Below are positions 30,466 to 37,851 of a stretch of DNA of 64,000 bases, piece after piece (positions within the stretch are counted from its first letter, which is position 1; the number at the start of each line of letters is the position of its first letter). A program made the translations under genes and the position numbers. Below the pieces are notes generated by a model. The model worked only from the letters and a program-made list of their open reading frames with translations, had not been told where the DNA came from and searched no databases. Source of the stretch: an uncultured Eubacteriales bacterium (GTDB taxonomy: Bacteria > Bacillota > Clostridia > Oscillospirales > Acutalibacteraceae); NCBI GenBank assembly GCA_951801675.1, contig CATONX010000009.1, positions 1 to 64,000 of the forward strand, in the 5' to 3' direction.

Positions 30466-31685
30466 ACCGCCACCTCTGTAAACCGCTGAAATTCGCCCTG
30501 AAAACGCAGTTCCACCTTCCCGGTCCTACCGTACTTGTTTTTGTCAAGCAGAATATAGGATTCTTCCGGGTTCACAGAGGCGTCCTTGTCCAAGACATAA
30601 GGCCGGTGGAGCATCATGATGTAATCCCCGTCCTGCTCCAGGCCGCCGCTTTCTTTAAGGTCGGACATGCGTGGGGCCTCCGACCCGTTGCGGGTGATCT
30701 GGGATAAGACCATGATATGGCAGTCGTACCGCCGCGCCAGGCGTTTGAATTCCTGGGATATGTAGTCGATCTCATTCCGGCGATTTTGAAACCGCTGGGT
30801 AGTTCGCACGCACTGGATAAAGTCCACAATGGCAAGCTGCGGCTTTGTCTGGGCAATGCCCCGTGCAATATCCTCGATAGTGTAGGCATCGTCCAGGATG
30901 TTCAGCCGCTTTGAGTCCGCGATAGCGTTGAGCCGTGTGCACATGTCGGTTTTCTCTTCGTTGCGGGTGTTGTGCTGGTTGATCCGCCCGTAATGCACAG
31001 AGCACAAGTCGGAGAGGAGCCGCTCCAGAATCTGCGTGGCGCTCATTTCCAGGCTAAACATGGTGACCCGGTTATCGGTGTTCATTTGGTTTCTCAGGAT
31101 ATTGAGCGCCAGTGCGGTTTTCCCGGTGGAAGGCCGGGCGCCGATGTAGGATATGGTTTTTCGCCGAAGCCCTCCCAGAGCTTCATCCAGCCTGCGAAAC
31201 CCGGTCCGTACCCGCTTGATGTGCTCGGGCGGTGTGTAGAGCTCGGTCATAAAGGCCACAGCCTTATCGTCAAAGCTTCCGTCCTCCGGCTGCTCCTCGC
31301 TGTCCAGCAGTTTCCGGATTTTCTCCAGCATGTCATCGGGCTCCAGGTCCACCAGGTCGAAGAGCTTCTGGCGGATGCGGCGCTGCCGGCTGCTGTTTTT
31401 TACAAACCGGACATACCCAGAATACCCCGCGACACTGGGCAGGTTCACGGCTGCCAGCCTCGCCACCTTCTCTAGTTCCTGGTCCTTGATCTCAGCCAGG
31501 ATGCTTGGGCAGTCAATGGCCCGGTCCTGGAGATACAGAGTTTTCACGACCCGAAAAATCTGCCCGTAGGCCTCCTCCTCGAAGTCGTCCGGGCTAAGGG
31601 CATCCAACGCCTCAGTGCAATCATCCCCGTATAGCAGCAGGCCGCCGATCACATTGCATTCGGCTTCCTGGGATAAGGTCATCAT
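30462..31685 (-). CDS. Replicative DNA helicase, DnaB family
   Basis: The 407-residue helicase starts at 31685 (MMTLSQEAECNVIGGLLLYG) overlapping the initiator stop. The N-terminal DnaB domain covers 1-100. The RecA-like domain has Walker A GARPSTGKTALA (about 215-226), LAIVDFIQCV and the SLEMSATQILERLLS segment. It unwinds phage DNA and is loaded at the origin by the upstream initiator. An upstream in-frame extension has no homology and is not used. Confidence 0.92.
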   Translation of the reverse strand: MMTLSQEAECNVIGGLLLYGDDCTEALDALSPDDFEEEAYGQIFRVVKTLYLQDRAIDCPSILAEIKDQELEKVARLAAVNLPSVAGYSGYVRFVKNSSRQRRIRQKLFDLVDLEPDDMLEKIRKLLDSEEQPEDGSFDDKAVAFMTELYTPPEHIKRVRTGFRRLDEALGGLRRKTISYIGARPSTGKTALALNILRNQMNTDNRVTMFSLEMSATQILERLLSDLCSVHYGRINQHNTRNEEKTDMCTRLNAIADSKRLNILDDAYTIEDIARGIAQTKPQLAIVDFIQCVRTTQRFQNRRNEIDYISQEFKRLARRYDCHIMVLSQITRNGSEAPRMSDLKESGGLEQDGDYIMMLHRPYVLDKDASVNPEESYILLDKNKYGRTGKVELRFQGEFQRFTEVAV

Positions 31686-32347
31686 AGCGACGGCACTCCT
31701 TCGTAGCTTGATTTTTGGCCTATCTGGTAGTTTTCGTCCAGGTAATCCACATAGCCGGAGTTGAAGAAGGTGCTCCCGTTCTGGGGTTTGCGCCATTCGT
31801 CTTTTTTCAGGTCGGATAAATACCGGCGGATAGCCCGGAGCATTTCTTCCCGGCCAACGGAAAGAAGGGCAAGCTTCTTCGCGTCGGAAACCTGCCCCTT
31901 TCCCTTTTTGTTCGGATAAGCAGACCAGAGTTCTTCGAACAATGCATTTGCGCATTGTTTTTGTTTCGTTTTGTTTTGTTTATTTAATGGTTGCGTGGGT
32001 TGTTGCGTCCCTTGTTGCGCAGGTTGTTGCGTGGGTTGTTGCGTCCCTTGTTGCGCAGGTTGTTGCTCTGTGCAACAAGGGAGCATCTTATAGCTGCAAG
32101 CTTTGGTTCCGTTTGATCGGAAATCGATAAACCCACGGAGCTTTAATTCGTTGCGCGCCCGGTAGATGGATGACCGCTCTAACCCTGTCAAAGATTCTAG
32201 CGTTCGATTCGGCGCTGTAAACCATTCTGCCCATGAGCACTTGTTGTTTATGTACATCAATGCGTACCATAAAGCAATCTGGCCTGCGGCAAGCGGCTTA
32301 GTGAGCAGGGAATCGTTGAACCCCAGAATCTCGGTTATGTAGTTCAT
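31682..32347 (-). CDS. Replication initiator with winged helix and Gln-rich repeats
   Basis: The 221-residue protein has an N-terminal winged helix (RTLESLTGLERSSIYRARNE, LRGFIDFRSNG) at about 45-85. A Gln/Pro/Thr-rich repeat (QQPAQQGTQQPTQ twice) covers about 94-118, encoded by DNA iterons. A C-terminal domain (LFEELWSAYPNKKGKGQVSD) resembles DnaD-like helicase loaders. It lies directly ahead of dnaB. The origin probably lies in the gene, with this protein binding the iterons. Confidence 0.8.
   Translation of the reverse strand: MNYITEILGFNDSLLTKPLAAGQIALWYALMYINNKCSWAEWFTAPNRTLESLTGLERSSIYRARNELKLRGFIDFRSNGTKACSYKMLPCCTEQQPAQQGTQQPTQQPAQQGTQQPTQPLNKQNKTKQKQCANALFEELWSAYPNKKGKGQVSDAKKLALLSVGREEMLRAIRRYLSDLKKDEWRKPQNGSTFFNSGYVDYLDENYQIGQKSSYEGVPSL
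31991..32062 (-). repeat. 12-bp iterons inside the initiator gene, likely origin
   Basis: Two perfect 36-bp copies (31991-32026 and 32027-32062), each made of three 12-bp units: TTGCGTGGGTTG, TTGCGTCCCTTG and TTGCGCAGGTTG. Six tandem copies of TTGCG-N4-TTG follow each other, then TTGCTCTGTGCAAC. Iterons in the initiator gene are usual in lactococcal and related phages. Confidence 0.78.
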
Positions 32348-32359
32348 GCCACCACCATC

Positions 32360-32749
32360 CTAGAAAGGGAGATCGTCCGAAATCTCCTCAAAGTCTCCCA
32401 CATCGGGCGGGGAGTAAGAAGGGCTGCTGTCCCGCTTAGGCTCTGCGAAATACACGTTGTCCGCTACAATCTCAAACGCCTTGCGTTTAATGCCCTGATT
32501 GTCGGTGTAGCTGCGGGTCTGTATGGAACCCTGCACCGCTACCAGCATGCCTTTGTGAAAGTAATTGGAGACGAACTCCGCCGTTTTCCGCCATGCGATA
32601 ATGTCGATGAAGTCTGTCTGGCGCTCGCCGCCGGAGGAAAAATTGCGGTCCACCGCCAAGGTAAAGCGGGTGACGGGGACATTGTTTGGAGTTTGACGCC
32701 GTTCTGGGTCGGCGGTGAGCCGACCCATGAGCGTGACGTTATTCAACAT
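32360..32749 (-). CDS. ssb: Single-stranded DNA-binding protein
   Basis: The 129-residue protein starts at 32749 (MLNNVTLMGRLTADPERRQT) and has the OB-fold text RFTLAVDRNF and DFIDIIAWRKTAEFVSNYFH. The C-terminus ends DFEEISDDLPF, the acidic tip that recruits partner proteins. It coats unwound DNA at the phage fork. AGGAGG is upstream. Confidence 0.92.
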   Translation of the reverse strand: MLNNVTLMGRLTADPERRQTPNNVPVTRFTLAVDRNFSSGGERQTDFIDIIAWRKTAEFVSNYFHKGMLVAVQGSIQTRSYTDNQGIKRKAFEIVADNVYFAEPKRDSSPSYSPPDVGDFEEISDDLPF

Positions 32750-32759
32750 ATTGCGCCTC

Positions 32760-33479
32760 CTATGCCATAACAATGACATTGCCGCTTTCAATCAAGGCAG
32801 CAAGCTTCTCCTCGAAATACGCCCGGATGTTGCTTTTCGCTTCCAGCTTCCACATGCCGCCGTCCGCTTCAAACAAGCCGATCTGGCCGCCTTCCTTTAA
32901 GCGGACCAGGAATTCACTCTCCGGCTGCTCTACCTCCAAAAAGGTCCTGTACGGGCGGAGCTTAACGCGGGGGTTAATCTTTTCCTTGGTCTTCAAAGAG
33001 ATCCCGCTTCTCGCTTCCACCGTCTGCGTCATGCCGTTGTCATTGGAGGATACGCTGTTTTCATCAGTGATGCGGGAAAGGATGTCTAAGAGGTAGTTGA
33101 CGCCAACGTTCGGGATAAATTGGCTGCGAAACGCGATCATTGCATTTTCATAGTCCTTCCACCCAAAACCCGGACGCGGTGCATCAAAGCGGGATCGATA
33201 AAGGTCAAAGCGTTCGAACCGCTCATTGTAGGTGGTAAAAACCGACACGGATTCGTAATCGTCCACGTGGACGAAAATGGTTTGGTTGATGCTTTTGTGC
33301 TCTTTGGTGACAAGCTTCACGATACTTTCCAGGCTGGATACATTCAGTACGCTGGGAGAGTCATACACCGGATCAATTCGGCTGAGGCAGCCGTTGGAAT
33401 ATGTTTCGCCGTTGATTTCATAGGTTTTGGGGGCGGCCATTTCTTCGATTTTTGTGATCACGTCTCTGGTGATGTCCAT
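32760..33479 (-). CDS. DUF2303-like phage protein
   Basis: The 239-residue protein has text such as SLESIVKLVTKEHKSINQTI and LRPYRTFLEVEQPESEFLVR, which looks like the DUF2303 family (YfdQ type) of phage recombination regions. It lies between ssb and another recombination-region protein. No activity is known. Start ATG with AGGAGG upstream. Confidence 0.65.
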   Translation of the reverse strand: MDITRDVITKIEEMAAPKTYEINGETYSNGCLSRIDPVYDSPSVLNVSSLESIVKLVTKEHKSINQTIFVHVDDYESVSVFTTYNERFERFDLYRSRFDAPRPGFGWKDYENAMIAFRSQFIPNVGVNYLLDILSRITDENSVSSNDNGMTQTVEARSGISLKTKEKINPRVKLRPYRTFLEVEQPESEFLVRLKEGGQIGLFEADGGMWKLEAKSNIRAYFEEKLAALIESGNVIVMA

Positions 33480-33494
33480 AATAATCCTCCTAAA

Positions 33495-33863
33495 TTAAGC
33501 GTTTTTAACGAGTCTCAATACCTTGGGTTCTTCCTGTTCCGGTTCCGTGAGCGCCTGCTGGCCGGGTACCTGGGGCACCATTTCCACAGCAGCGACCTCT
33601 CCGTTTGCGTCCGCTGTAATGTACAGGGAGGTGGTGACCGGATTGGTGGGCTCCAGCTTGGATTTTGCGACAACCCTCACGCCGACCTGCGCTCGCTCGC
33701 TGTCAGGTAAAAATTCCACCGTCAGAGAGAGGGCGCGCTTTTTGGCGGCCGCCGTGTTTGGGTCCAGAATGTTGTCGATGATCTTGGCCATTTCGTAGTC
33801 AGTGCGCTCTTTGATCGCGCCACGCGCCATGTCAAGGATGGATTGTTTTTGTACTTCGGTCAT
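33495..33863 (-). CDS. Unknown recombination-region protein
   Basis: The 122-residue protein starts at 33863 (MTEVQKQSILDMARGAIKER) with GGAGG upstream. Its centre (AAAKKRALSLTVEFLPDSER) and acidic C-terminus recur in Clostridia prophages beside DUF2303-like genes. The function is unknown; gene order suggests a part in DNA replication or recombination. Confidence 0.62.
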   Translation of the reverse strand: MTEVQKQSILDMARGAIKERTDYEMAKIIDNILDPNTAAAKKRALSLTVEFLPDSERAQVGVRVVAKSKLEPTNPVTTSLYITADANGEVAAVEMVPQVPGQQALTEPEQEEPKVLRLVKNA

Positions 33864-33867
33864 GTGA

Positions 33868-34170
33868 TTACCTCCATTTGTTATAAATAAGCTTCGATTC
33901 GTTCCAGTCCTCATACCGGTCGGATAGGTATTCCCGGATTCGTTCCCGGATCCAGGGCCGGTCCGAGCTGTTGTCGTATCGGTCGTGGCAGGCAAAGCAA
34001 AGGGTCACGATATTCTCCGGGATGCCAAGCCCTCCGTGAGACCGGGCAATGTAATGGGCGTTCGGCATAGCCCAGACTGACCCGCACAGGATGCATTGAT
34101 GCCCGTCTCGCTCCCATACCTCGTCTTTGACCCTTTTGGGGATATCTAGGGCTTTGGTCCGCTTATGCAC
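33868..34170 (-). CDS. HNH endonuclease
   Basis: The 100-residue enzyme has CILCG (Cys pair), NAHYIARSHGG and ENIVTLCFACHDRYDN, the HNH motif with two zinc Cys pairs. It is the size of free-standing phage HNH nucleases in recombination modules. It overlaps the NinB-like gene by 8 nt. Confidence 0.88.
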   Translation of the reverse strand: MHKRTKALDIPKRVKDEVWERDGHQCILCGSVWAMPNAHYIARSHGGLGIPENIVTLCFACHDRYDNSSDRPWIRERIREYLSDRYEDWNESKLIYNKWR

Positions 34171-34696
34171 TGTCCCACCCCGCCATCATTCGTGCCAGCT
34201 CGTCGGGTGTAGCTGTCTCAATCTCCATGTCCTTTGCGGTGTTGACCACATAGTCCAATAACACGGACATTTCGCGGGTGTCATAGACGGATGACCCGTA
34301 ATAAGCGATGACCTTCTTGTAGCCGGGGAGCTTGCTGTCGTCCACGATTTCCACCGGCCAGCCGATCCCACGCCCGTTCCAGCGACGCTTAAACGCTTCC
34401 AGGGCGTCGGCCCGGATCGGCAGGTACTCAAACTGTCCAGCATGACGCACTGCGTCCAGATAGACCTCGTCTTTGGTCGTACCGGCCGCCTCCGCGATTT
34501 TCTGGCACAATACCCAAAGGTATGCGTTGGCATCTAGAGAACGATGCTCCCGCTTTTGGGAGAGCCGGGCAATATATGGCGAGTCTTTCATACTGGCGGC
34601 GAAGTTTTTAGCCGCTCCCCAGTCCTGGACGCGAAGGCTCAGCCAAGCCCCTTCGCTGTCCTGCATCCATTTCGCCCGATCAAACCGGATTTCCAT
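34163..34696 (-). CDS. NinB-like recombination protein
   Basis: The 177-residue protein has the pattern REHRSLDANAYLWVLCQKIA and TKDEVYLDAVRHAGQFEYLP, as in NinB/Orf-type proteins of phage recombination regions. Such proteins bind single-stranded DNA and help recombinases. It overlaps the Rad52-like gene by 17 nt. The match is by pattern only. Confidence 0.62.
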   Translation of the reverse strand: MEIRFDRAKWMQDSEGAWLSLRVQDWGAAKNFAASMKDSPYIARLSQKREHRSLDANAYLWVLCQKIAEAAGTTKDEVYLDAVRHAGQFEYLPIRADALEAFKRRWNGRGIGWPVEIVDDSKLPGYKKVIAYYGSSVYDTREMSVLLDYVVNTAKDMEIETATPDELARMMAGWDSA

Positions 34697-35279
34697 GGGT
34701 TTTCTCCGCTTGCAGGCATTTCGCGCATTTGCCGTAGGTTTCCGCCACTTCCTGGGCGGTGAATCGCTTGCCGCCTACTGCCATACCCTTAATCGGGCCG
34801 TGGCAGGTGTCGCACTCCAGAGGGTGGCCGGGATATTTCGGCGGCAGAGGATCATACTTGGTTGGGTCTCTGTCCCAATACACATCCGCTGCGAAGCCCA
34901 ATGCCTTGCAGGCGACTGAGATCGCGTCGGTAAGAGCCATTTTGTAACACTCGTCGCTGGTGTACAGGCCGCTTTTCTCCTTTGCTACAAACATGCTCCC
35001 GCCGGTGCCGGGGATAGGCTCGCTCCATTCGCCGTCCTCTTTTACATACAGGTCGATGTCGCAAAAGGCGGCGATTTCTCCATCAGCTGCGGGTTCCGTC
35101 CACTGCTTGACGATGGTATATTTCCAGCCAATCCCGCAAGGACCGAAAATCTCCGTCAGCTTCTTGATCCGCCACATGGGATTGATGTCGCTTTTGCCTT
35201 TCAGCCGCCCGGCCTGGATCGGCTTCAAGGCTTCATTGGGGACCTTTCGGGCAGCCTCATAGATTTTAAGGTTCTCCAT
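34680..35279 (-). CDS. Rad52-like single-strand annealing protein
   Basis: The 199-residue protein starts at 35279 (MENLKIYEAARKVPNEALKP). Its core, INPMWRIKKLTEIFGPCGIG and GSMFVAKEKSGLYTSDECYK with ALTDAISVACKALGFAADVY, is typical of Rad52-superfamily annealing proteins of Firmicutes phages (Sak/DUF1071 type). The C-terminal half has CDTCHGP...CAKC, a zinc pair. It would pair complementary single strands during phage recombination. Family assignment is moderately sure. Confidence 0.72.
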   Translation of the reverse strand: MENLKIYEAARKVPNEALKPIQAGRLKGKSDINPMWRIKKLTEIFGPCGIGWKYTIVKQWTEPAADGEIAAFCDIDLYVKEDGEWSEPIPGTGGSMFVAKEKSGLYTSDECYKMALTDAISVACKALGFAADVYWDRDPTKYDPLPPKYPGHPLECDTCHGPIKGMAVGGKRFTAQEVAETYGKCAKCLQAEKTHGNPV

Positions 35280-35739
35280 CTTGTGCCTCCGATATCTTGA
35301 CTTCAAACTTTTCGGCAACTTCCTCGGGCGTCACGCCGTCCGGAATTTCGCCGGTGTCAAGGATGGCCTTTTTTACCTCGCTCCACATGGGGCTTTTTGA
35401 TACCTTGATTAGGTCGGGCCGGTGCTGATCGAGCCAAGCGGTCAAAGCAGTGTCGTCATGCTTGTATGTAACCTTTGCCGGGGTCAGCACAAGTTCCCCG
35501 CCTGGGAATTTGTACTTCTCGATGCCGGTTTTGGTTTTGCGTCGGGGGACCTGCTGGAAATACTCAAACAGCAGCCCCTCCAGATACCCGATTTCCGATG
35601 TGGTACGAGCTTCGGCGGACGCATACTGGGCGTCGTACCAACGTTTCAGTTGGGCCAGTTCCGCCTTTTTCTCCCGGATTTTATCAGCCGCCCATTTGGC
35701 GGTCAGGTCGTCCTTTACCTCAAATTTCTCGTTGTCCAT
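35266..35739 (-). CDS. Gam-like host-nuclease inhibitor
   Basis: The 157-residue protein has a helical N-terminus (AADKIREKKAELAQLKRWYD) and the core FEYFQQVPRRKTKTGIEKYK followed by FPGGELVLTPAK, matching the Mu Gam-like family. These proteins bind DNA ends and keep host RecBCD/AddAB from degrading phage DNA. It overlaps the Rad52-like gene by 14 nt. Confidence 0.85.
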   Translation of the reverse strand: MDNEKFEVKDDLTAKWAADKIREKKAELAQLKRWYDAQYASAEARTTSEIGYLEGLLFEYFQQVPRRKTKTGIEKYKFPGGELVLTPAKVTYKHDDTALTAWLDQHRPDLIKVSKSPMWSEVKKAILDTGEIPDGVTPEEVAEKFEVKISEAQDGEP

Positions 35740-35748
35740 GGCGGCCTC

Positions 35749-35958
35749 CTATGCCAAAACGGCAGGCGTCGCATGTGCCCGCTTGATTTCGTCAAGCTCT
35801 TTCTGCAGACCGTCAGCTCTCTCTTTTTCGAGTACCCAATTGTTCAGGTTGCTCTTGCGTAAGACTTCCGTCTCTTCCAGGCGGCGTTTCAGCTTTATGT
35901 TTTCTAACGCGAGGAATGTAATTGCTTCCCGGATTTCTTGCTCACTGGGCTCATACAT
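35749..35958 (-). CDS. Small coiled-coil protein
   Basis: The 69-residue protein (EQEIREAITFLALENIKLKR, LEKERADGLQKELDEIKRAH) is nearly all coiled coil. Gene order suggests an early accessory protein. No family was recognised. Confidence 0.6.
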   Translation of the reverse strand: MYEPSEQEIREAITFLALENIKLKRRLEETEVLRKSNLNNWVLEKERADGLQKELDEIKRAHATPAVLA

Positions 35959-35980
35959 TTGACAAACCTCCTAATCTGGT

Positions 35981-36391
35981 TTACAATAACGATGGTTTAT
36001 TGTTCGTGCGCTCGATTGCGGTTGCTGCCGCGTCGGGCGCTTTTTCTTGTTTCTGCCTTGCCCGATAAGCTCGGTTACGCGCAAGGATCCGTTCCCGGTT
36101 GGCCAAATAATGCGCGTGCTTTTGCGCCTTGATACTCTCCTTATTCCTCGCGCGATAAGCCTTGCTTCGCTCTGCATACTTGGCCTTGTTTGCCTCATAG
36201 CGTTTTCGCTGCTTGGCCCTCTGTATCACTTCTGGATCGCTGGCGATCATTTGGTCAATCCTTTCGGATTCCCTTAAATCCTCCTCGCAGAGGTCAGCGT
36301 CGCTCAATATGCAGTCTGGATACGGACAACACTCGCAGTCTCTATTGCACGGCTGCACGCTGCATCGCCTTCTCCTATCAATATCATCCAT
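35981..36391 (-). CDS. Cys-rich, basic early protein
   Basis: The 136-residue protein starts with a Cys cluster (CSVQPCNRDCECCPYPDC) and goes on with a long Lys/Arg/Ala helix (AKYAERSKAYRARNKESIKA). DNA or RNA binding is likely from charge. No family recognised. It overlaps the next upstream gene by 8 nt. Confidence 0.6.
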   Translation of the reverse strand: MDDIDRRRRCSVQPCNRDCECCPYPDCILSDADLCEEDLRESERIDQMIASDPEVIQRAKQRKRYEANKAKYAERSKAYRARNKESIKAQKHAHYLANRERILARNRAYRARQKQEKAPDAAATAIERTNNKPSLL

Positions 36392-36686
36392 CTGCCTGAC
36401 ACCCCGTTTGGTCTGCCGCGTCGGGCGCTTTTTCTTGCTGCACGATTACTGTTGTTTTCAGTGCCTGTATCAATTCTTCGGCGGCTTCCTTGAGGTCTGG
36501 ATGTAGTTTTTCTACCTCATCCGCATAATTACGCAGGATTACAACAATAAACGGCGCGGTCTCCCGGGACAGAGGCTGTATTGCTGCAGACACTTTTTTC
36601 GAGTAGTCCATCAGGACCTCCGTAAAGACCTCATTTTCCGGTAAGGCTCCCAGTACGGCAAGGCGTAGTTTTTTGACGTTATCCAT
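36384..36686 (-). CDS. Unknown helical early protein
   Basis: The 100-residue protein (VKKLRLAVLGALPENEVFTE, LKEAAEELIQALKTTVIVQQ) is helical and mildly acidic. Its end (EKAPDAADQT) shares EKAPDAA with the end of the neighbouring 35981 gene, so the two may have exchanged 3' ends. No function recognised. Confidence 0.6.
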   Translation of the reverse strand: MDNVKKLRLAVLGALPENEVFTEVLMDYSKKVSAAIQPLSRETAPFIVVILRNYADEVEKLHPDLKEAAEELIQALKTTVIVQQEKAPDAADQTGCQADG

Positions 36687-36704
36687 TTTGATCTCCTCTC
36701 ATTT

Positions 36705-36842
36705 TTACCCGTTAATTTTGTCCATCTGCCTGACATATCGCCTGACCCGTTGCTCCCGCTGATCGAGCTTGGATATGTAGCACCCGCGCAGAGCCATGGC
36801 CGTCAAAAACGCCACGCCAATGATTGCTAGGAACGTTTGCAT
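36705..36842 (-). CDS. 45-residue single-pass membrane protein
   Basis: ATG 36842, with AAAGGAGGAAACCCC upstream, gives MQTFLAIIGVAFLTAMALRG and a basic tail with RREQRVRRY-like text. One membrane helix is followed by a charged cytoplasmic part. The function is unknown. It overlaps the 51-residue gene by 16 nt. Confidence 0.6.
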   Translation of the reverse strand: MQTFLAIIGVAFLTAMALRGCYISKLDQREQRVRRYVRQMDKING

Positions 36843-36982
36843 GGGGTTTCCTCCTTTCTCCTTAGTTTTAGAGCTTCCGCCCGTATGTATTCCAAAAACT
36901 CCGCTTGGGTTTTCCCGGCCAGCCGGGCCAGTAGTTCAGGCGGTGGCTTGCTGGGGAGTGAGATTATTACCTTGTGTTCCAT
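36827..36982 (-). CDS. 51-residue early protein
   Basis: ATG 36982 with AAAGGAGGCCCCC upstream gives MEHKVIISLPSKPPPELLAR then LAGKTQAEFLEYIRAEALKL. It is the first gene of the leftward early operon, after a long leader. No family recognised; the size and helix content would fit a small regulator. Confidence 0.6.
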   Translation of the reverse strand: MEHKVIISLPSKPPPELLARLAGKTQAEFLEYIRAEALKLRRKEETPCKRS

Positions 36983-37052
36983 GGGGGCCTCCTTTCATCA
37001 GATTTTAGTTGACTTTTAAAGGACAGTTTTTTGACTTTTTAGACAAATCTCG

Positions 37053-37081
37053 TTGTCATTATGAAGAAACTAGGCTATAAT
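37053..37081 (+). promoter_or_regulatory. Left inverted repeat, contains plus-strand promoter
   Basis: TTGTCA (37053-37058) and TATAAT (37076-37081) are 17 bp apart. The 29-bp unit recurs in inverted form at 37408-37436 with two base changes. Transcription from here would start near 37088, at the structured region. Confidence 0.65.
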
Positions 37082-37087
37082 TTACCC

Positions 37088-37397
37088 GCCTTCTTTGGCA
37101 AAGAAAGGAGCGTGGTCTTATTGACCAAACTTTTGACTTTGCGGGTTCCTGAATAATGCTGATTGCCCAAGGCACGAGCGGAACCAAAACCGCCCAAGTA
37201 ACGCGCGTGTGACAGAAGCGTACGGGGGTTGTGCGTCATGCCATTAGGGCTAATCCGCTGTGGCCAGGCGCCAAGTGGAAGCTAATGGTACATTAACAGG
37301 GCCGGGTGCCCTGGTATTGTTTGGCGTGTGCAATACGTTCAGGTGAACAAATTTGGAGTGATACCGTCTGCGAACCCCCCGCAGGCGGTATTTCTTT
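37088..37397 (+). ncRNA. Candidate structured RNA antisense to early leader
   Basis: About 310 nt without a gene. Stems on the plus strand: CCATTAG (37241-37247)/CTAATGG (37282-37288) enclosing TCCGCT/AGTGGA and GGC/GCC; CAGGGC (37297-37302)/GCCCTG (37308-37313); GTATTG (37314-37319)/CAATAC (37331-37336); GTTC/GAAC (37337-37348). It ends in TACCGTCTGCG/CGCAGGCGGTA (37362-37390) plus TTTCTTT. G-U pairs in two stems would be A-C mismatches on the minus strand, so the plus strand is the folding strand. It runs opposite to the early operon leader. Confidence 0.6.
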
Positions 37398-37407
37398 GCT
37401 TGGCAGG

Positions 37408-37436
37408 GTTATAGCCCAGTTTCTTCATAATGACAA
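37408..37436 (-). promoter_or_regulatory. Right inverted repeat, contains minus-strand promoter
   Basis: On the minus strand TTGTCA (37436-37431) and TATAAC (37413-37408) are 17 bp apart. The copy faces the left repeat, so the two promoters converge over the structured RNA. This one could drive the early genes from 36982 leftward. Confidence 0.55.
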
Positions 37437-37460
37437 TTTTGTAAAATGTCTTTTCGCCTT

Positions 37461-37485
37461 CCGCCCGCTTTGGGCGGTTTTTTTT
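37461..37485 (+). terminator. Strong plus-strand terminator
   Basis: CCGCCC (37461-37466) and GGGCGG (37472-37477) form a stem followed by eight T. No plus-strand gene precedes it, so it supports a plus-strand transcript from the 37053 promoter. It also guards the cro gene 3' end. Confidence 0.78.
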
Positions 37486-37711
37486 AGCTGGCTTGATCGC
37501 TTTGCAGCTTGCCAAGCGGTGGATCTTCTGTTGCGAATAAATAATCGAAGGATTTTTTAAAATACTGACAGTAAAGTTGGCATTCGTTAGGCCAAAAACG
37601 CCCACTTCGGATTTTTTGACTAAATGAATTGCGGCTTACTCCAATAATTTTGCCCATATCTTCGTCAGTGAGATGATGATAAGCCTTTTGCCCCAAAAGA
37701 TTTGGATACAT
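37484..37711 (-). CDS. Cro-like regulator
   Basis: The 75-residue protein starts at ATG 37711, 8 nt after AGGAGG. The helix-turn-helix (HHLTDEDMGKIIGVSRNSFS QKIRSG in two parts) is single and divergent from the repressor at 37852. It is the first gene of the leftward lytic operon. By position it acts as Cro, lowering repressor synthesis. An earlier GTG at 37720 is possible. Confidence 0.78.
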   Translation of the reverse strand: MYPNLLGQKAYHHLTDEDMGKIIGVSRNSFSQKIRSGRFWPNECQLYCQYFKKSFDYLFATEDPPLGKLQSDQAS

Positions 37712-37729
37712 TACTTTCACCTCCTTTTA

Positions 37730-37818
37730 TTGGCGTATCGCCAACCTTTCAAGCTCATTATATTCTCGAAACGCCAATATGTCAAGACTTTTTTAAAGAA
37801 ATATTGACGAAACGCCAA
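37730..37818. promoter_or_regulatory. cI/cro operator region, three sites
   Basis: O1 is TTGGCG-TAT-CGCCAA (37730-37744), a 15-bp palindrome. O2 (37767-37777) and O3 (37808-37818) both read CGAAACGCCAA. O2 lies in the spacer of the leftward promoter and O3 overlaps the -35 of the rightward promoter. The arrangement is that of a lambda-like switch. Confidence 0.8.
37757..37785 (-). promoter_or_regulatory. Leftward (cro/early) promoter
   Basis: On the minus strand TTGACA (37785-37780) and TATAAT (37762-37757) are exactly 17 bp apart, a perfect consensus. O2 is in the spacer. Confidence 0.85.
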
Positions 37819-37832
37819 GTTGATGCTATGAT
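37804..37832 (+). promoter_or_regulatory. Rightward repressor promoter
   Basis: TTGACG (37804-37809) and TATGAT (37827-37832) are 17 bp apart. O3 overlaps the -35. AGGTGATAG precedes the ATG at 37852. Confidence 0.75.
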
Positions 37833-37851
37833 ACAACTGAGGTGATAGTTT

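Noticed and set aside
31991-32062. Tandem repeats considered as a CRISPR array
   Set aside because: Units are directly joined 12-bp repeats with no spacers and lie within a coding gene; they are iterons.
37061-37156. 31- and 29-codon frames starting MKKLGYN in the two inverted repeats
   Set aside because: The ATG codons lie between -35 and -10 of the predicted promoters, so they would not be on the transcripts; the shared start only reflects the repeat.
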